From assembly GCF_900142735.1 (NCBI RefSeq), contig NZ_FRBY01000003.1:372001-436000 (forward strand): a DNA stretch of 64,000 nt, given 5' to 3'. The position numbers and the translations under genes are program-made. The stretch's first letter is position 1; each line of letters starts with the position of its first letter. This document shows, piece after piece, positions 8,239-17,098 of the stretch. The notes beneath the pieces are model-generated. The model searched no databases, was not told where the DNA came from, and worked only from the letters and a program-made list of their open reading frames with translations. This DNA is from Flavobacterium saccharophilum. GTDB taxonomy: Bacteria > Bacteroidota > Bacteroidia > Flavobacteriales > Flavobacteriaceae.

Positions 8239-8250
8239 GTAAACGTTTAG

Positions 8251-8354
8251 TTTGTCATTCCGAGGAACGAGGAATCTCCGCGACAATTATCCGCATAGTT
8301 TGTCAATCGTTGTGGAGCTACTTGCGGGGATTCCTCCTCCGTCGGAATGACAAA
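8251..8354. repeat. MITE-like palindromic element between fadA and fadE
   Basis: The left end TTTGTCATTCCGAGGAACGA and the right end, whose complement reads TTTGTCATTCCGACGGAGGA, form terminal inverted repeats of about 27 bp with few mismatches around a ~50-bp centre. This is the kind of dispersed palindrome seen in many Bacteroidota genomes. No transposase is encoded. An 85-codon open frame across it (8136-8393) is a by-product. Confidence 0.7.
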
Positions 8355-8418
8355 AAAGCTGGAAATACTAAATTATACAAGGTTATAAAATAAAAAAATA
8401 TACAAAAAACAAAAAGCA

Positions 8419-10224
8419 ATGGCAGATACAATCGAAAAAAACGTAACCCGTGGTGGTCAGTTTTTAGTTAAAGAAACAAAGTGCGAAGATGTCTTTACAC
8501 CAGAAGATTTCTCAGAAGAGCAGTTAATGATGCGTGACTCTGTAAAAGAGTTCGTTGACAAAGAATTATGGGCGCATAAAGATCGTTTTGAGAAAAAAGA
8601 TTACGCTTATACAGAAGCATCTATGCGTAAAGCGGGTGAACTTGGACTTCTTGGAGTTGCAGTTCCTGAAGAATACGGTGGATTAGGAATGGGATTCGTT
8701 TCTACAATGTTAGTTTGCGATTACATTTCTGGTGCTACAGGATCTTTCTCAACTGCTTTTGGTGCGCATACAGGAATTGGAACTATGCCAATTACACTTT
8801 ATGGATCAGAAGAACAAAAGAAAAAATACGTTCCGAAATTGGCTTCTGGAGAATGGTTTGGAGCTTATTGTTTAACAGAACCTGGTGCAGGATCTGATGC
8901 AAACTCAGGAAAAACAAAAGCTGTTTTATCTGAAGATGGAAAATACTACTCAATCACTGGACAAAAAATGTGGATTTCGAATGCAGGTTTCTGTAGCGTA
9001 TTCATCGTTTTTGCCCGTATTGGAGATGATAAAAATATTACAGGTTTCATCGTAGAAAACGATCCTTCAAACGGAATTTCTATGAATGAAGAAGAGCATA
9101 AATTAGGAATCCGTGCTTCTTCTACTCGTCAGGTTTTCTTTAACGATACTAAAGTTCCTGTTGAAAACATGTTATCTGAAAGAGGAAACGGTTTCAAAAT
9201 TGCAATGAATGCTTTGAACGTTGGACGTATTAAATTGGCAGCAGCTTGTTTAGATGCACAACGTAGAGTTACTTCAAATGCAGTAAAATATGCTAACGAA
9301 AGAATACAGTTCAACACTGCAATTTCATCTTTTGGAGCTATCCGTTCAAAATTAGCTGAAATGGCAACTAATGCATACGCTGGAGAAAGTGCTTCTTACA
9401 GAGCTGCAAAAGATATCGAAGACAGAATTGCTGCTCGTGAGGCAGAAGGAACTTCTCACCAGGAAGCGGAATTGAAAGGTGTTGAAGAATATGCTATCGA
9501 ATGTTCTATCCTGAAAGTTGCTGTTTCTGAAGACGTACAATCTTGTGCTGACGAAGGAATTCAGATTTTTGGTGGAATGGGATTCTCTGAAGACACTCCA
9601 ATGGAAAGTGCCTGGAGAGATGCTCGTATCGCAAGAATCTACGAAGGAACAAATGAAATCAACAGAATGCTTTCTGTAGGCATGTTGATCAAAAAAGCAA
9701 TGAAAGGACACGTTGATTTATTAGGACCTGCAATGAAAGTTCAGGAAGAATTAATGGGAATTCCATCTTTTGATACTCCTGATTTCTCTGAATTATTTGC
9801 TGAAGAAAAAGGAATTATCGCTAATCTGAAAAAAGTATTCTTGATGGTTGCTGGTAGCGCTGTTCAAAAATACGGACCGGATTTAGATTCTCACCAACAG
9901 TTATTAATGGCTGCTTCTGATATCTTAATCGAGGTTTACATGGCTGAAAGTACTATTTTGAGAACTGAAAAATTAGCCAAAAATCAAGGTGAAGCTAAAG
10001 TACAAGAGCAAATTGCTATGGCAAAATTATACTTATACAAAGCGGTAGACATCGTTAACTCTAGAGGAAAAGAAGGAATTATTTCTTTTGCTGAAGGTGA
10101 CGAACAACGTATGATGTTAATGGGATTAAAACGTTTCACAAAATATACAAACAATCCAAATGTTGTAGCATTAAGAGAAACGATTACTTCTAAGTTAGTT
10201 GCAGAAAACGAATACTGCTTCTAA
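8419..10224 (+). CDS. fadE: Acyl-CoA dehydrogenase (FadE type, long form)
   Basis: A 601-residue flavoprotein that introduces the first trans double bond into acyl-CoA. N-terminal helical domain (EDFSEEQLMMRDSVKEF), then the acyl-CoA dehydrogenase middle domain (YCLTEPGAGSDANSGKTKA, then QKMWISNAGF). The C-terminal domain has IFGGMGFSEDTPMESAWRDA and the catalytic-glutamate region RIYEGTNEINRML. About 170 extra C-terminal residues make it the longer VLCAD-like/FadE-of-Bacillus form rather than the ~380-residue short form. Third enzyme of the fad cluster, ended by a strong terminator at 10257. Family assignment is firm; chain-length preference is not visible. Confidence 0.93.
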   Translation: MADTIEKNVTRGGQFLVKETKCEDVFTPEDFSEEQLMMRDSVKEFVDKELWAHKDRFEKKDYAYTEASMRKAGELGLLGVAVPEEYGGLGMGFVSTMLVCDYISGATGSFSTAFGAHTGIGTMPITLYGSEEQKKKYVPKLASGEWFGAYCLTEPGAGSDANSGKTKAVLSEDGKYYSITGQKMWISNAGFCSVFIVFARIGDDKNITGFIVENDPSNGISMNEEEHKLGIRASSTRQVFFNDTKVPVENMLSERGNGFKIAMNALNVGRIKLAAACLDAQRRVTSNAVKYANERIQFNTAISSFGAIRSKLAEMATNAYAGESASYRAAKDIEDRIAAREAEGTSHQEAELKGVEEYAIECSILKVAVSEDVQSCADEGIQIFGGMGFSEDTPMESAWRDARIARIYEGTNEINRMLSVGMLIKKAMKGHVDLLGPAMKVQEELMGIPSFDTPDFSELFAEEKGIIANLKKVFLMVAGSAVQKYGPDLDSHQQLLMAASDILIEVYMAESTILRTEKLAKNQGEAKVQEQIAMAKLYLYKAVDIVNSRGKEGIISFAEGDEQRMMLMGLKRFTKYTNNPNVVALRETITSKLVAENEYCF

Positions 10225-10256
10225 TACAAAAATAGTTTTTAGCTTTTAATTTGTTT

Positions 10257-10300
10257 AAACCCGCACAAGTCCGAAACTGTGCGGGTTTATTTTTTTCTTT
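10257..10300 (+). terminator. Rho-independent terminator of the fad operon
   Basis: AAACCCGCACA and TGTGCGGGTTT form an 11-bp stem with a 10-nt loop, followed by a long T-run. It starts 33 bp after the fadE stop. Confidence 0.9.
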
Positions 10301-10559
10301 TTTTTCAACCATATAAGTCATATAAGTTCATTTAAAAGTAGAGACTCACAGCAGTGTATCTAGACCATAGCGCATATAAAATAGTTTTTGTGACAGATTG
10401 AAGCATTAAAATAATCTTTGAAAATCCAATTTATGAGGCGCAATATTTTTGCAAAAATTTGCAAATTTTCGTTAAAATTAGCTTTACGATACAAATAACA
10501 TAGTTAAATATTAAATGTATTGCCTTATATTTAGCATTCAAAAAACAAAAAACTTTAAA
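10301..10559. other. Gene-free stretch before the chitinase gene
   Basis: AT-rich with no credible gene. A TTTGCAAAAATTTGCAAATTTT word (10449-10470) is weakly palindromic. TTAGCTTTAC near 10480 could be a weak -7 region for the chitinase gene. Otherwise I see nothing here. Confidence 0.4.
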
Positions 10560-11654
10560 ATGAAACAAATTAACCTGATAGCTTTGTTTTTATTGTGCCT
10601 ATTTACTACAAATAGCTTTGCACAAAAAAACAAAAAAATGGACATCATTGCTTACTACACCGGCGATGACAAATTGATTAACGAATACGAAATCAACAAA
10701 CTGGATCAAATTATTTTTAGTTTTTGTCATTTAAAAAATGGAAAGCTAAGTGTTGATTCGCCTAAAGATTCTATAACAATTAAACATCTGGTTTCTTTGA
10801 AAGCTAAGAATCCGCAACTTAAAATTGTTTTATCTCTTGGTGGCTGGGGAGGCTGCGAACCTTGCTCTGCGGCATTTTCGACAGATGAAGGCAGACTTGC
10901 TTTTGCAAAATCCGTGAAAGAAGTTAGTGATTATTTTAAAGTAGATGGTTTAGATTTAGACTGGGAATACCCATCAATTGAAGGCCTTCCAGGACATTTA
11001 TACCAAGTCGCGGATAAACCTAATTTTACTGATTTGTTAAAAAAATTGCGTTCAACTCTAGGTAAAAAGTACGAACTAAGTTTTGCTGCGGGAGGTTTTC
11101 AAAAATGTTTGGATGAATCTATAGACTGGAAAGGCGTTGCACCATATGTAAATCGTATTAATATTATGAGTTACGATTTAGTAAACGGGTATTCTAAGGT
11201 CACTGGACATCATACGCCATTATACAGTACAAATCCGAAAGAAGAATCTACTGACAGAGCAGTTACTTATCTATTAAAACAAGGCGTTCCTGCTGAAAAG
11301 TTAGTTATTGGTGCTGCTTTTTATACCAGAACATGGAAGAATGTTGAAAACATCAACAATGGTTTATATCAGGCTGGTGAGCACATTCCGGGCGCCGATT
11401 TCAAAAACTTTGCTACAACTTATACAGAAGCAAATGGGTGGAAATATTTTTATGATGAAAAAGCGCAAGCGCCTTATTGGTACAACGCAGGAACAAAAAC
11501 ATTTGCAACATCTGATGATATTAGATCTGTGAAAGCAAAAACAGAATATGCCAAAGCAAAAAAATTAGGTGGCATCATGTTTTGGGAACTTACTCTCGAT
11601 AGTCCGAAAAATGGAATGGTTAATGCTATTTATGAAGTTAAAGTAGCTAAATAA
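10560..11654 (+). CDS. Secreted GH18 chitinase
   Basis: A 364-residue protein from the ATG at 10560, chosen because a clean signal peptide follows (MKQINLIALFLLCLFTTNSFAQ). The ATG at 10515 would add 15 residues ahead of it. The GH18 barrel shows the first strand MDIIAYYTGDD, the SLGGWGG motif, and the catalytic DGLDLDWE (DxxDxDxE) with glutamate as acid, then MSYDLVNGY and a final FWELTLDSP. All key residues are present, so it should hydrolyse chitin or related beta-1,4-GlcNAc polymers by substrate-assisted catalysis. There is no T9SS tail, so it is probably periplasmic or surface lipid-free. It stands alone between two terminators. Confidence 0.92.
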   Translation: MKQINLIALFLLCLFTTNSFAQKNKKMDIIAYYTGDDKLINEYEINKLDQIIFSFCHLKNGKLSVDSPKDSITIKHLVSLKAKNPQLKIVLSLGGWGGCEPCSAAFSTDEGRLAFAKSVKEVSDYFKVDGLDLDWEYPSIEGLPGHLYQVADKPNFTDLLKKLRSTLGKKYELSFAAGGFQKCLDESIDWKGVAPYVNRINIMSYDLVNGYSKVTGHHTPLYSTNPKEESTDRAVTYLLKQGVPAEKLVIGAAFYTRTWKNVENINNGLYQAGEHIPGADFKNFATTYTEANGWKYFYDEKAQAPYWYNAGTKTFATSDDIRSVKAKTEYAKAKKLGGIMFWELTLDSPKNGMVNAIYEVKVAK

Positions 11655-11665
11655 AGAGTTTAAAA

Positions 11666-11713
11666 ATAAAAAAAGCGACAGTTGTAGAAATCTATAACTG
11701 TCGCTTTTTTTTA
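11666..11713. terminator. Bidirectional terminator between convergent genes
   Basis: AAAAAGCGACAGTTGTAG pairs with CTATAACTGTCGCTTTTT over a 4-nt loop. A-run and T-run on both sides suit both the chitinase gene (+) and the small exported protein gene ending at 11730 (-). Confidence 0.9.
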
Positions 11714-11729
11714 GTAAAGGTAAAAGTTG

Positions 11730-12218
11730 TTACATCTGAACCTTCGTTTTATCCAATTCTCCAATAAAAGGAATTGTATCCTGAATTTCGTTACGAATAA
11801 CAGTTTGCAAATAAACCTCTAATTGAATAAATTTTGCTGCATTAATGGCTCCAATTGCCTTTTTGGCCTGACCATACGTTTTTGAATATAACTTTTCGTA
11901 ATCCTGATTATTTTTTAAAGTTCCTTTAGCTAATTCGTCTGCTTTTTCTTCTGTAAGAGTTGCATAATTCTCTGCATAATAATTAATTAGCTGCAACTTT
12001 GTTTGACCAAGCGCTTTACGTTCGGTTTCGTATTTGTCATATACTTTTGTAAAAGCAGCATTCTGAGTATCAGACAAATTCATATATTGTTTTACAAGGT
12101 CACTTTTAGATTTTCCATAAATACTCTGCACTAATTCTACATCTTCTTTATAGGAAGATTGCGCATACGATGAAAACGAGGCGATTGCCATAACAAGAAT
12201 AAGACTTAATTTTTTCAT
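11730..12218 (-). CDS. Small exported helical protein of unknown function
   Basis: 162 residues with a signal peptide (MKKLSLILVMAIASFSSYAQ) and a mature part that is all helical and charged (KQYMNLSDTQNAAFTKVYDKYE). The LSDTQNAAF segment resembles the LTxxQ pattern of Spy/CpxP-like periplasmic proteins, but the match is loose. I do not recognise a specific function. It is the last of a row of minus-strand exported proteins, though 82 bp separate it from the next gene, so it may be a separate unit. Convergent with the chitinase gene across a shared terminator. Confidence 0.75.
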   Translation of the reverse strand: MKKLSLILVMAIASFSSYAQSSYKEDVELVQSIYGKSKSDLVKQYMNLSDTQNAAFTKVYDKYETERKALGQTKLQLINYYAENYATLTEEKADELAKGTLKNNQDYEKLYSKTYGQAKKAIGAINAAKFIQLEVYLQTVIRNEIQDTIPFIGELDKTKVQM

Positions 12219-12300
12219 AGTTTTTTGGTTTTAGATTAATTTCAAACATTTATTCATTATCAAATATACTGATTTTAAACACATTACACTATTTCAATCT

Positions 12301-13218
12301 TTAAAAGAAAGAATATTGATACGCTGCCGTTAAAGCGTAATAATTTAAGCCATTATTTGTATAAGCCCCGACGTGGTATTGAAACCTAAGAGACTGGCCT
12401 TTTGCAATCGGTGTTGAGAATGTTCCTCCAACTCTCCAATTATCCACTTCACTGGCTTCTCCTACTCCATCAATTATGGTTTGCCCACCAAAAAACCAAG
12501 TTGTATTAAACCCAAGCCACATACCATTTTTAAAATAATAACTAGCATGCGCCTGTAAACTTCCTGTAGGTTTCTGTTCCATTTTTTTTCCTAAAAAATC
12601 ATTGTTATCGGTATAAAACCAGACGCCTCCATAAACTTCAGCATAAAAATGAGAGAACCGCTGCGAGATACCAATTTCGGGTTTAAATCCCCAACGATTT
12701 GTACCAATATTCACGCGCTTATCATCATAATATTTTCCTGTTGGAATTGATGTCACTAAACTCACCCCTAAAATGGTCTTTTGCTCGAATTTTCTAAATT
12801 CTGATTTATCAAGAGCCGGGGAACCTAATAAATTAATTCCAAATCGCACTTTCATATCACCAAACCCCGTTCTTGAACCTGTTATATTCTGACCACTTAC
12901 ATTCGCTGATCCATCCATAAAAGTAAAAGGTAATGCAACTTGCACACGAGCCAATTTATCTGCCAAACCAAATGTTCTCACATAGGTTGCAGCCAGATTA
13001 TGACTTTGAATAACGAAATCAGAAACTGGCAATGATGGTTCTGTTAGTACATTTCCATCCATAAAAGCATATCCGATGGCTGCTACATTTAATTTTTTAG
13101 GAACATTAGCATATACCCGAGGTTCTAAATCCTGGCTAAAACCTGAAAACATTCCTAGTAGAAACAAAATCAGAAAATGATGTTTTCCAATCAAAACATA
13201 AAAAGTATTTTTTGGCAT
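12301..13218 (-). CDS. Outer-membrane beta-barrel protein, MetA/phenol-degradation-like
   Basis: 305 residues with an N-terminal signal (HFLILFLLGMFSGFSQ) and alternating strands ending in phenylalanine (YYALTAAYQYSFF), the usual outer-membrane barrel C-terminus. Phrases such as TRTFGLADKLARVQVALPF-like, GFGDMKVRFGINLLG and GVSLVTSIPTGKY are typical of the MetA_phenol_deg/transporter-like family, whose function is poorly known. It lies 54 bp downstream of the DUF4251 gene in the same direction, so the two may be cotranscribed. Confidence 0.7.
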   Translation of the reverse strand: MPKNTFYVLIGKHHFLILFLLGMFSGFSQDLEPRVYANVPKKLNVAAIGYAFMDGNVLTEPSLPVSDFVIQSHNLAATYVRTFGLADKLARVQVALPFTFMDGSANVSGQNITGSRTGFGDMKVRFGINLLGSPALDKSEFRKFEQKTILGVSLVTSIPTGKYYDDKRVNIGTNRWGFKPEIGISQRFSHFYAEVYGGVWFYTDNNDFLGKKMEQKPTGSLQAHASYYFKNGMWLGFNTTWFFGGQTIIDGVGEASEVDNWRVGGTFSTPIAKGQSLRFQYHVGAYTNNGLNYYALTAAYQYSFF

Positions 13219-13272
13219 AAAGTAAAGAATTCGGGGATATTATTATTAAAACTAAAAACGCTCTTACTATTC

Positions 13273-13794
13273 TTATTTCTTAATTTCATCCGTTTTTGGA
13301 GCTTCAATTTCTCCATCATAGGAAATCGAGGCTCTGTTATTACTGCTGATAGAAAGCGAGGCCCCTCCATTAAAAAAAATATTAAAATAAAGCGTATAAA
13401 CATCATCTTTACCTTTTACAGTTGCTTTAACAGTATACGATTTTTTCTTTTTCTCAATCTTAATATCTTCAGGAACGCCTTCAAACTTTATACCGCCATC
13501 TCCGCCATATGGCACACTAAAAGCGCGTCCAAAGAAAGGTAAATCACAAGTTGTTTTCTCTGTATTAAATTTCAGAAAATAGGTATTGTAATCTAAATTC
13601 AACATCCTACCCCCTTGTGGAGTTGCTTTTTGTCCTTCAAAAACAAAATTTTTAGAATCGATAAGTGCTTCGATTTCTTTTTGTTTCTGTAATTCACGCT
13701 CTGCTTTTAATTCTTTCTTTGTTTTTTCCTGGGCCAAAACCGGAAAGCTTATAAAGCACAATAACACTAATAAAATGGATAATTTACGTTTCAT
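13273..13794 (-). CDS. DUF4251 exported protein
   Basis: 173 residues: signal peptide MKRKLSILLVLLCFISFPVLAQ, a charged helix (KKELKAERELQKQKEIEALI), then a beta-rich domain with TPQGGRMLNLDYNTYFLKF and YGGDGGIKFEG. This is the pattern of the Bacteroidota-specific DUF4251 family. Function unknown; probably periplasmic or outer-membrane associated. The META-domain lipoprotein gene lies 35 bp upstream in the same orientation, so 13830-14255, 13273-13794 and 12301-13218 may form one transcription unit of envelope proteins. Confidence 0.8.
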   Translation of the reverse strand: MKRKLSILLVLLCFISFPVLAQEKTKKELKAERELQKQKEIEALIDSKNFVFEGQKATPQGGRMLNLDYNTYFLKFNTEKTTCDLPFFGRAFSVPYGGDGGIKFEGVPEDIKIEKKKKSYTVKATVKGKDDVYTLYFNIFFNGGASLSISSNNRASISYDGEIEAPKTDEIKK

Positions 13795-13829
13795 AAATAA
13801 ATTTTTAATAGAGTTAATAAATGAAAGTT

Positions 13830-14255
13830 TTACTTTTTGGTGAACCGCATCATAGCAATATCACCAGAAATAAGATTGAGCGTCCTACCATCATCTGTCA
13901 CGTCATAAGAAGTTATTTTTTGCAAAGTGCTCATAAATACCTGTTCTCCCTGTCCGTCCTGACACATCATTTTGGTCATTGCCATAGGTTGAGTGAAATC
14001 AATTTTATTACCGTCGAGAACCAGTTTTCCGTTAAATGAATTACAGCTGCTGTTTCCGGAAATATGATTTTCTTTCAGGTCAAAATTTATTGTTGGTTTT
14101 TTAGTCGGATATAATCCATCAAAAGCAATTCTTGGACCCGAAATATAATTTAGTTCCCAATTTCCTTCTAGTTTAGAAACGGAATCTACTTTTTTGCATT
14201 TACACGAAATTAGTATAGTGCTTAAAAAAAACAGGATAAAAACATTCTTCATCAT
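13830..14255 (-). CDS. META-domain lipoprotein (HslJ-like)
   Basis: 141 residues with a lipoprotein signal (FFLSTILISC, cysteine at the lipobox). The META fold carries LEGNWELNYISG, SGNSSCNSFNGKLVL and the closing ISGDIAMMRFTKK. META/HslJ proteins are small periplasmic or lipid-anchored proteins linked to heat or antibiotic stress and have no known enzyme activity. First gene of the minus-strand envelope group. Its start is divergent from sodC, and both promoters must lie in 14256-14468. Confidence 0.85.
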   Translation of the reverse strand: MMKNVFILFFLSTILISCKCKKVDSVSKLEGNWELNYISGPRIAFDGLYPTKKPTINFDLKENHISGNSSCNSFNGKLVLDGNKIDFTQPMAMTKMMCQDGQGEQVFMSTLQKITSYDVTDDGRTLNLISGDIAMMRFTKK

Positions 14256-14396
14256 AACGTTAAAGATTAAATATTAATGAATTAGAAAATAGAATCTGGG
14301 AAAATTTTCGTTAAAAACCTTTACGAATTTAAACAATATTTTTGTCTTCAGCCTCAAACTATTAGTAAAATACAACGAATAGTTTTAGATTTTTTT

Positions 14397-14414
14397 AACT
14401 TAAGATGTTAAGTT
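14397..14414. promoter_or_regulatory. Perfect dyad AACTTAA-GATG-TTAAGTT before sodC
   Basis: Two 7-bp inverted half-sites separated by 4 bp, in the 213-bp divergent region between the META lipoprotein gene and sodC, 54 bp before the sodC start. It could be an operator for either gene. No regulator is assigned. Confidence 0.4.
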
Positions 14415-14468
14415 ATATCGTAATTTTTATGTTAAATTTACTTAATCTTTAATTTAAAAGCCTCACGT

Positions 14469-14996
14469 ATGAAAAAAATAATTGTTTCTTTCGCTATAAT
14501 TACTGCCCTAATTATTGGCTGTAAGACAAATACAAAATCGAATGATGCCAAAACTTTAACTGTAAATTTAGAGCCAAAAAGCAATAGTACCGTAAGCGGA
14601 ACAGCAACTTTCACAGAGAAAAACGGAAAAGTAACTTTTGTTGCAAAAGTAGCCGGACTACAACCCGGAGTACACGCAATCCACATTCACGAAAAATCAG
14701 ATTGTACTGCAGCCGATGGAAGTTCAGCTGGCGGACACTGGAATCCAACCTTTAAAAAACACGGAAAATGGGGAGTTGATGAATATCACAAAGGTGATAT
14801 CGGAAACTTCACTGCTGATGCAAAAGGTAACGGAACGATCACTTTAACTACAGACGAATGGTGTGTTGGCTGTGGTGATGCATCCAAAGATGTTTTAGGC
14901 AAAGGTTTGATCGTACATCAGGGAACAGATGATTTTACTACTCAGCCTACCGGAAATGCCGGCGGTAGGGTTGCCTGTGCAGGTATCATCAAATAA
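14469..14996 (+). CDS. sodC: Cu/Zn superoxide dismutase, lipoprotein
   Basis: 175 residues with a lipoprotein signal (AIITALIIGC). The SodC signature is complete: HAIHIHEKSDC (copper histidines), GGHWNPTFKKHG (zinc/copper bridge region), HKGDIGN and a C-terminal GNAGGRVACAGII with the second disulfide cysteine. It converts superoxide to peroxide and oxygen in the envelope. An extra cysteine pair (EWCVGCGDASK) replaces the usual loop and might form a second disulfide or bind metal. Monocistronic, with its own terminator at 15002. Confidence 0.93.
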   Translation: MKKIIVSFAIITALIIGCKTNTKSNDAKTLTVNLEPKSNSTVSGTATFTEKNGKVTFVAKVAGLQPGVHAIHIHEKSDCTAADGSSAGGHWNPTFKKHGKWGVDEYHKGDIGNFTADAKGNGTITLTTDEWCVGCGDASKDVLGKGLIVHQGTDDFTTQPTGNAGGRVACAGIIK

Positions 14997-15001
14997 AAAT
15001 T

Positions 15002-15046
15002 CAATAACCACTATTTTTTCACAAAATCTAGTGGTTATTTCATTTT
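15002..15046 (+). terminator. Terminator of sodC
   Basis: AATAACCACTA and TAGTGGTTATT form an 11-bp stem followed by TTCATTTT. The T-run is imperfect. Confidence 0.75.
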
Positions 15047-15101
15047 AAAGTAATTCTAAAACAAGAAAAAGATATAGCTTTGTAGCCTCAAACAAAAGTT
15101 A

Positions 15102-16304
15102 ATGATTAACCCATCAGCACCAGGTTGGATAGATAAGTTTTTTAGCGAACAAAAGTTTTCAGAAGCAATTCCTTTTGAAACTAATGAATCGTTTTACGAT
15201 AAAGTCAGAGCAACGGGATTTATTTATGGCCATATCATTTCGATTGATTCTCAAATTCCTATTCCGATAAAAGGCTGGTTTAAAACCGAGATTTCTAAAA
15301 TTGCTTTACTAAATACTTTATATGGCGTTTTTTGTCTGGAAAAAAGAAATTCTGAACCCAACAATTTCACTGCCGAAGTTTTAAAATTTTATAAAGAAAT
15401 GAATCCTGAAGGGTTTAATCTGTTTAAAATTTTACTTCCAAAAGATACTCCTTCCCTTTCATTAGAAAGTATAATCGATCAGCGAGTACAGACGAATGAC
15501 AGTATTATCAGTAAAAACTTTTCGCATCTGGTAACCAATGCTTTGTTGTTTATTGATGTATTAGCTTTTAGACAATATTTAGAACACGGTGCAATTCCGG
15601 AGAAATATTTAAAACGAATTGAAGAAACCGTTTTGGGTATTGTTGGCTTGGCCTTAAAGACCAAAACAGTTAAATCGCAGCATGATGATTTACTGATTAA
15701 GCTTTTTGAAGCGTCAATACGCTATTCAAAATTTTCAAAAGTTACGGTTGACACTTTAGAAACTTTACAACTTGATTATTTTACCAATAAACTAGAGCAT
15801 TATTACCTTATAGATATGGCCGGAATGGCTTTATGGAGTGATGGCGTGGTTGAGAATGAAGAAGCTTACTTCTTGTATTCCTTAGGATCAATGATGCGTG
15901 TTTCAGACGATTTTGTAACACATAGTATCGATACTACCAATTCGTTCATCACAACACATAAAAAGAAGATTCCGTATTTCAATTATTCAAATCCGGTGAA
16001 ACATTTTTACGATCAGATGACACACACAGTCGTAAAATTGATTATTAGAAACAAAAACAGACTGGTTAAGGAAATTGTTCAGAGTAAAGAATTAATGGTA
16101 TTACTGGCCTATTCTACAACCAGAGATCTGGATGCCAAGGAAAAGAAAAAAGTAAAAAAACAGCTTTTGGATATCTGTAAAACAATTCCGTCGCTTACCA
16201 TCTTTTTACTTCCCGGAGGAAGTTTGTTATTGCCGATCTTAATAAAGTTTATTCCAACCATGTTACCATCTGCTTTCAACGAAAACCTGGATGAAAACGA
16301 ATAA
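15102..16304 (+). CDS. LETM1-related protein
   Basis: 400 residues, mostly helical, without a signal peptide. The C-terminus (DAKEKKKVKKQLLDICKTIP, then LTIFLLPGGSLLLPILIKFI, ending LPSAF) matches the LETM1-like ribosome-binding/membrane segment, with one hydrophobic stretch near residue 370-390. Bacteroidota proteins of this kind are annotated as LETM1-related and biofilm-associated. The molecular role is unknown. A TAGCTTTG box (15075-15082) lies 20 bp before the start. Monocistronic, closed by the terminator at 16305. Confidence 0.75.
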   Translation: MINPSAPGWIDKFFSEQKFSEAIPFETNESFYDKVRATGFIYGHIISIDSQIPIPIKGWFKTEISKIALLNTLYGVFCLEKRNSEPNNFTAEVLKFYKEMNPEGFNLFKILLPKDTPSLSLESIIDQRVQTNDSIISKNFSHLVTNALLFIDVLAFRQYLEHGAIPEKYLKRIEETVLGIVGLALKTKTVKSQHDDLLIKLFEASIRYSKFSKVTVDTLETLQLDYFTNKLEHYYLIDMAGMALWSDGVVENEEAYFLYSLGSMMRVSDDFVTHSIDTTNSFITTHKKKIPYFNYSNPVKHFYDQMTHTVVKLIIRNKNRLVKEIVQSKELMVLLAYSTTRDLDAKEKKKVKKQLLDICKTIPSLTIFLLPGGSLLLPILIKFIPTMLPSAFNENLDENE

Positions 16305-16333
16305 AAAAAATCGCCCTTTTGAGGCGATTTTTT
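16305..16333. terminator. Bidirectional terminator
   Basis: AAATCGCC and GGCGATTT form the stem with A-run and T-run on either side, between the convergent LETM1-related (+) and carbonic anhydrase (-) genes. Confidence 0.85.
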
Positions 16334-16352
16334 ATTCTTATAATTTATCTTC

Positions 16353-16991
16353 TTACAGATTACTCAATTGATATACATCATCTAATTCAGCATTCGAAGC
16401 AATGTTCACATTTAAATCAGTTACAAAACCAGAATTCAAACCGTAAACCCAGCCGTGAAGCATCAATTCCTGACCATTTTTCCATGCTCCTTGTACAATT
16501 GAAGTTTTTGCTAAGTTATAAACTTGTTCTTTAGCATTGATTTCTACAAAAGCATTAAAACGCTCTGTTTCATCTTCGATTGAGTTTAAGTATTTGTCAT
16601 GCAAACGGTATTCATCTTTAATGTGACGAATCCAGTTGTCGATAATTCCAACAGACATATTTCCCATAGCAGCTTTTACACCACCACAACCGTAATGCCC
16701 GCAAACAATAACGTGTTTTACTTTTAAAACATTTACTGCATAATCTAATACACTTAACATGTTCATGTCTGAGTGCACTACCATATTAGCAATATTACGG
16801 TGTACAAAAACCTCACCTGGCTTAGCTCCAATAATTTCGTTTGCAGGAACACGGCTATCAGAACATCCAATCCATAACAATGGCGGTGTTTGTCCTTTTG
16901 CTAAATCTGCGAAATAATTTGGATCCAATTCTAATGATTTTTCAACCCACTGCTTGTTGTTTTCTATTAATTGCTTATAAAACTCTTTCAT
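16353..16991 (-). CDS. Beta-class carbonic anhydrase
   Basis: 212 residues. Zinc ligands are visible as C43 with D45 and R47 in WIGCSDSRVP, and H99 and C102 in CGHYGCGG. The rest (VFVHRNIANMV, LDYAVNVLKVKHVIVCGH) is typical of plant/bacterial-type beta-CAs. It interconverts CO2 and bicarbonate in the cytoplasm. The gene follows a SulP-family anion transporter in the same direction with 107 bp between, so bicarbonate uptake and hydration are probably coupled. The codon pattern is like the neighbours. Confidence 0.95.
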   Translation of the reverse strand: MKEFYKQLIENNKQWVEKSLELDPNYFADLAKGQTPPLLWIGCSDSRVPANEIIGAKPGEVFVHRNIANMVVHSDMNMLSVLDYAVNVLKVKHVIVCGHYGCGGVKAAMGNMSVGIIDNWIRHIKDEYRLHDKYLNSIEDETERFNAFVEINAKEQVYNLAKTSIVQGAWKNGQELMLHGWVYGLNSGFVTDLNVNIASNAELDDVYQLSNL

Positions 16992-17098
16992 TGTTTTTTA
17001 ATTTTTGAATGGCATTTCCATGTGATTAAACGTACCAAAAGAACTTATGTAAAGTTACCTAAATTTTGATGGTTCTACCACTGCAGAAATACCTTAAT

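Noticed and set aside
8136..8393. 85-codon open frame after fadA
   Set aside because: It overlaps the fadA end and the palindromic repeats; the sequence has no protein-like pattern beyond the repeat translation.
9352..9711. 119-codon minus-strand frame inside fadE
   Set aside because: Antisense shadow of the acyl-CoA dehydrogenase gene; rich in Ser/Cys/Phe as expected from antisense reading.
13177..13542. 121-codon plus-strand frame
   Set aside because: It covers the end of the DUF4251 gene and the start of the barrel gene in antisense; the minus-strand genes have signal peptides and family motifs.
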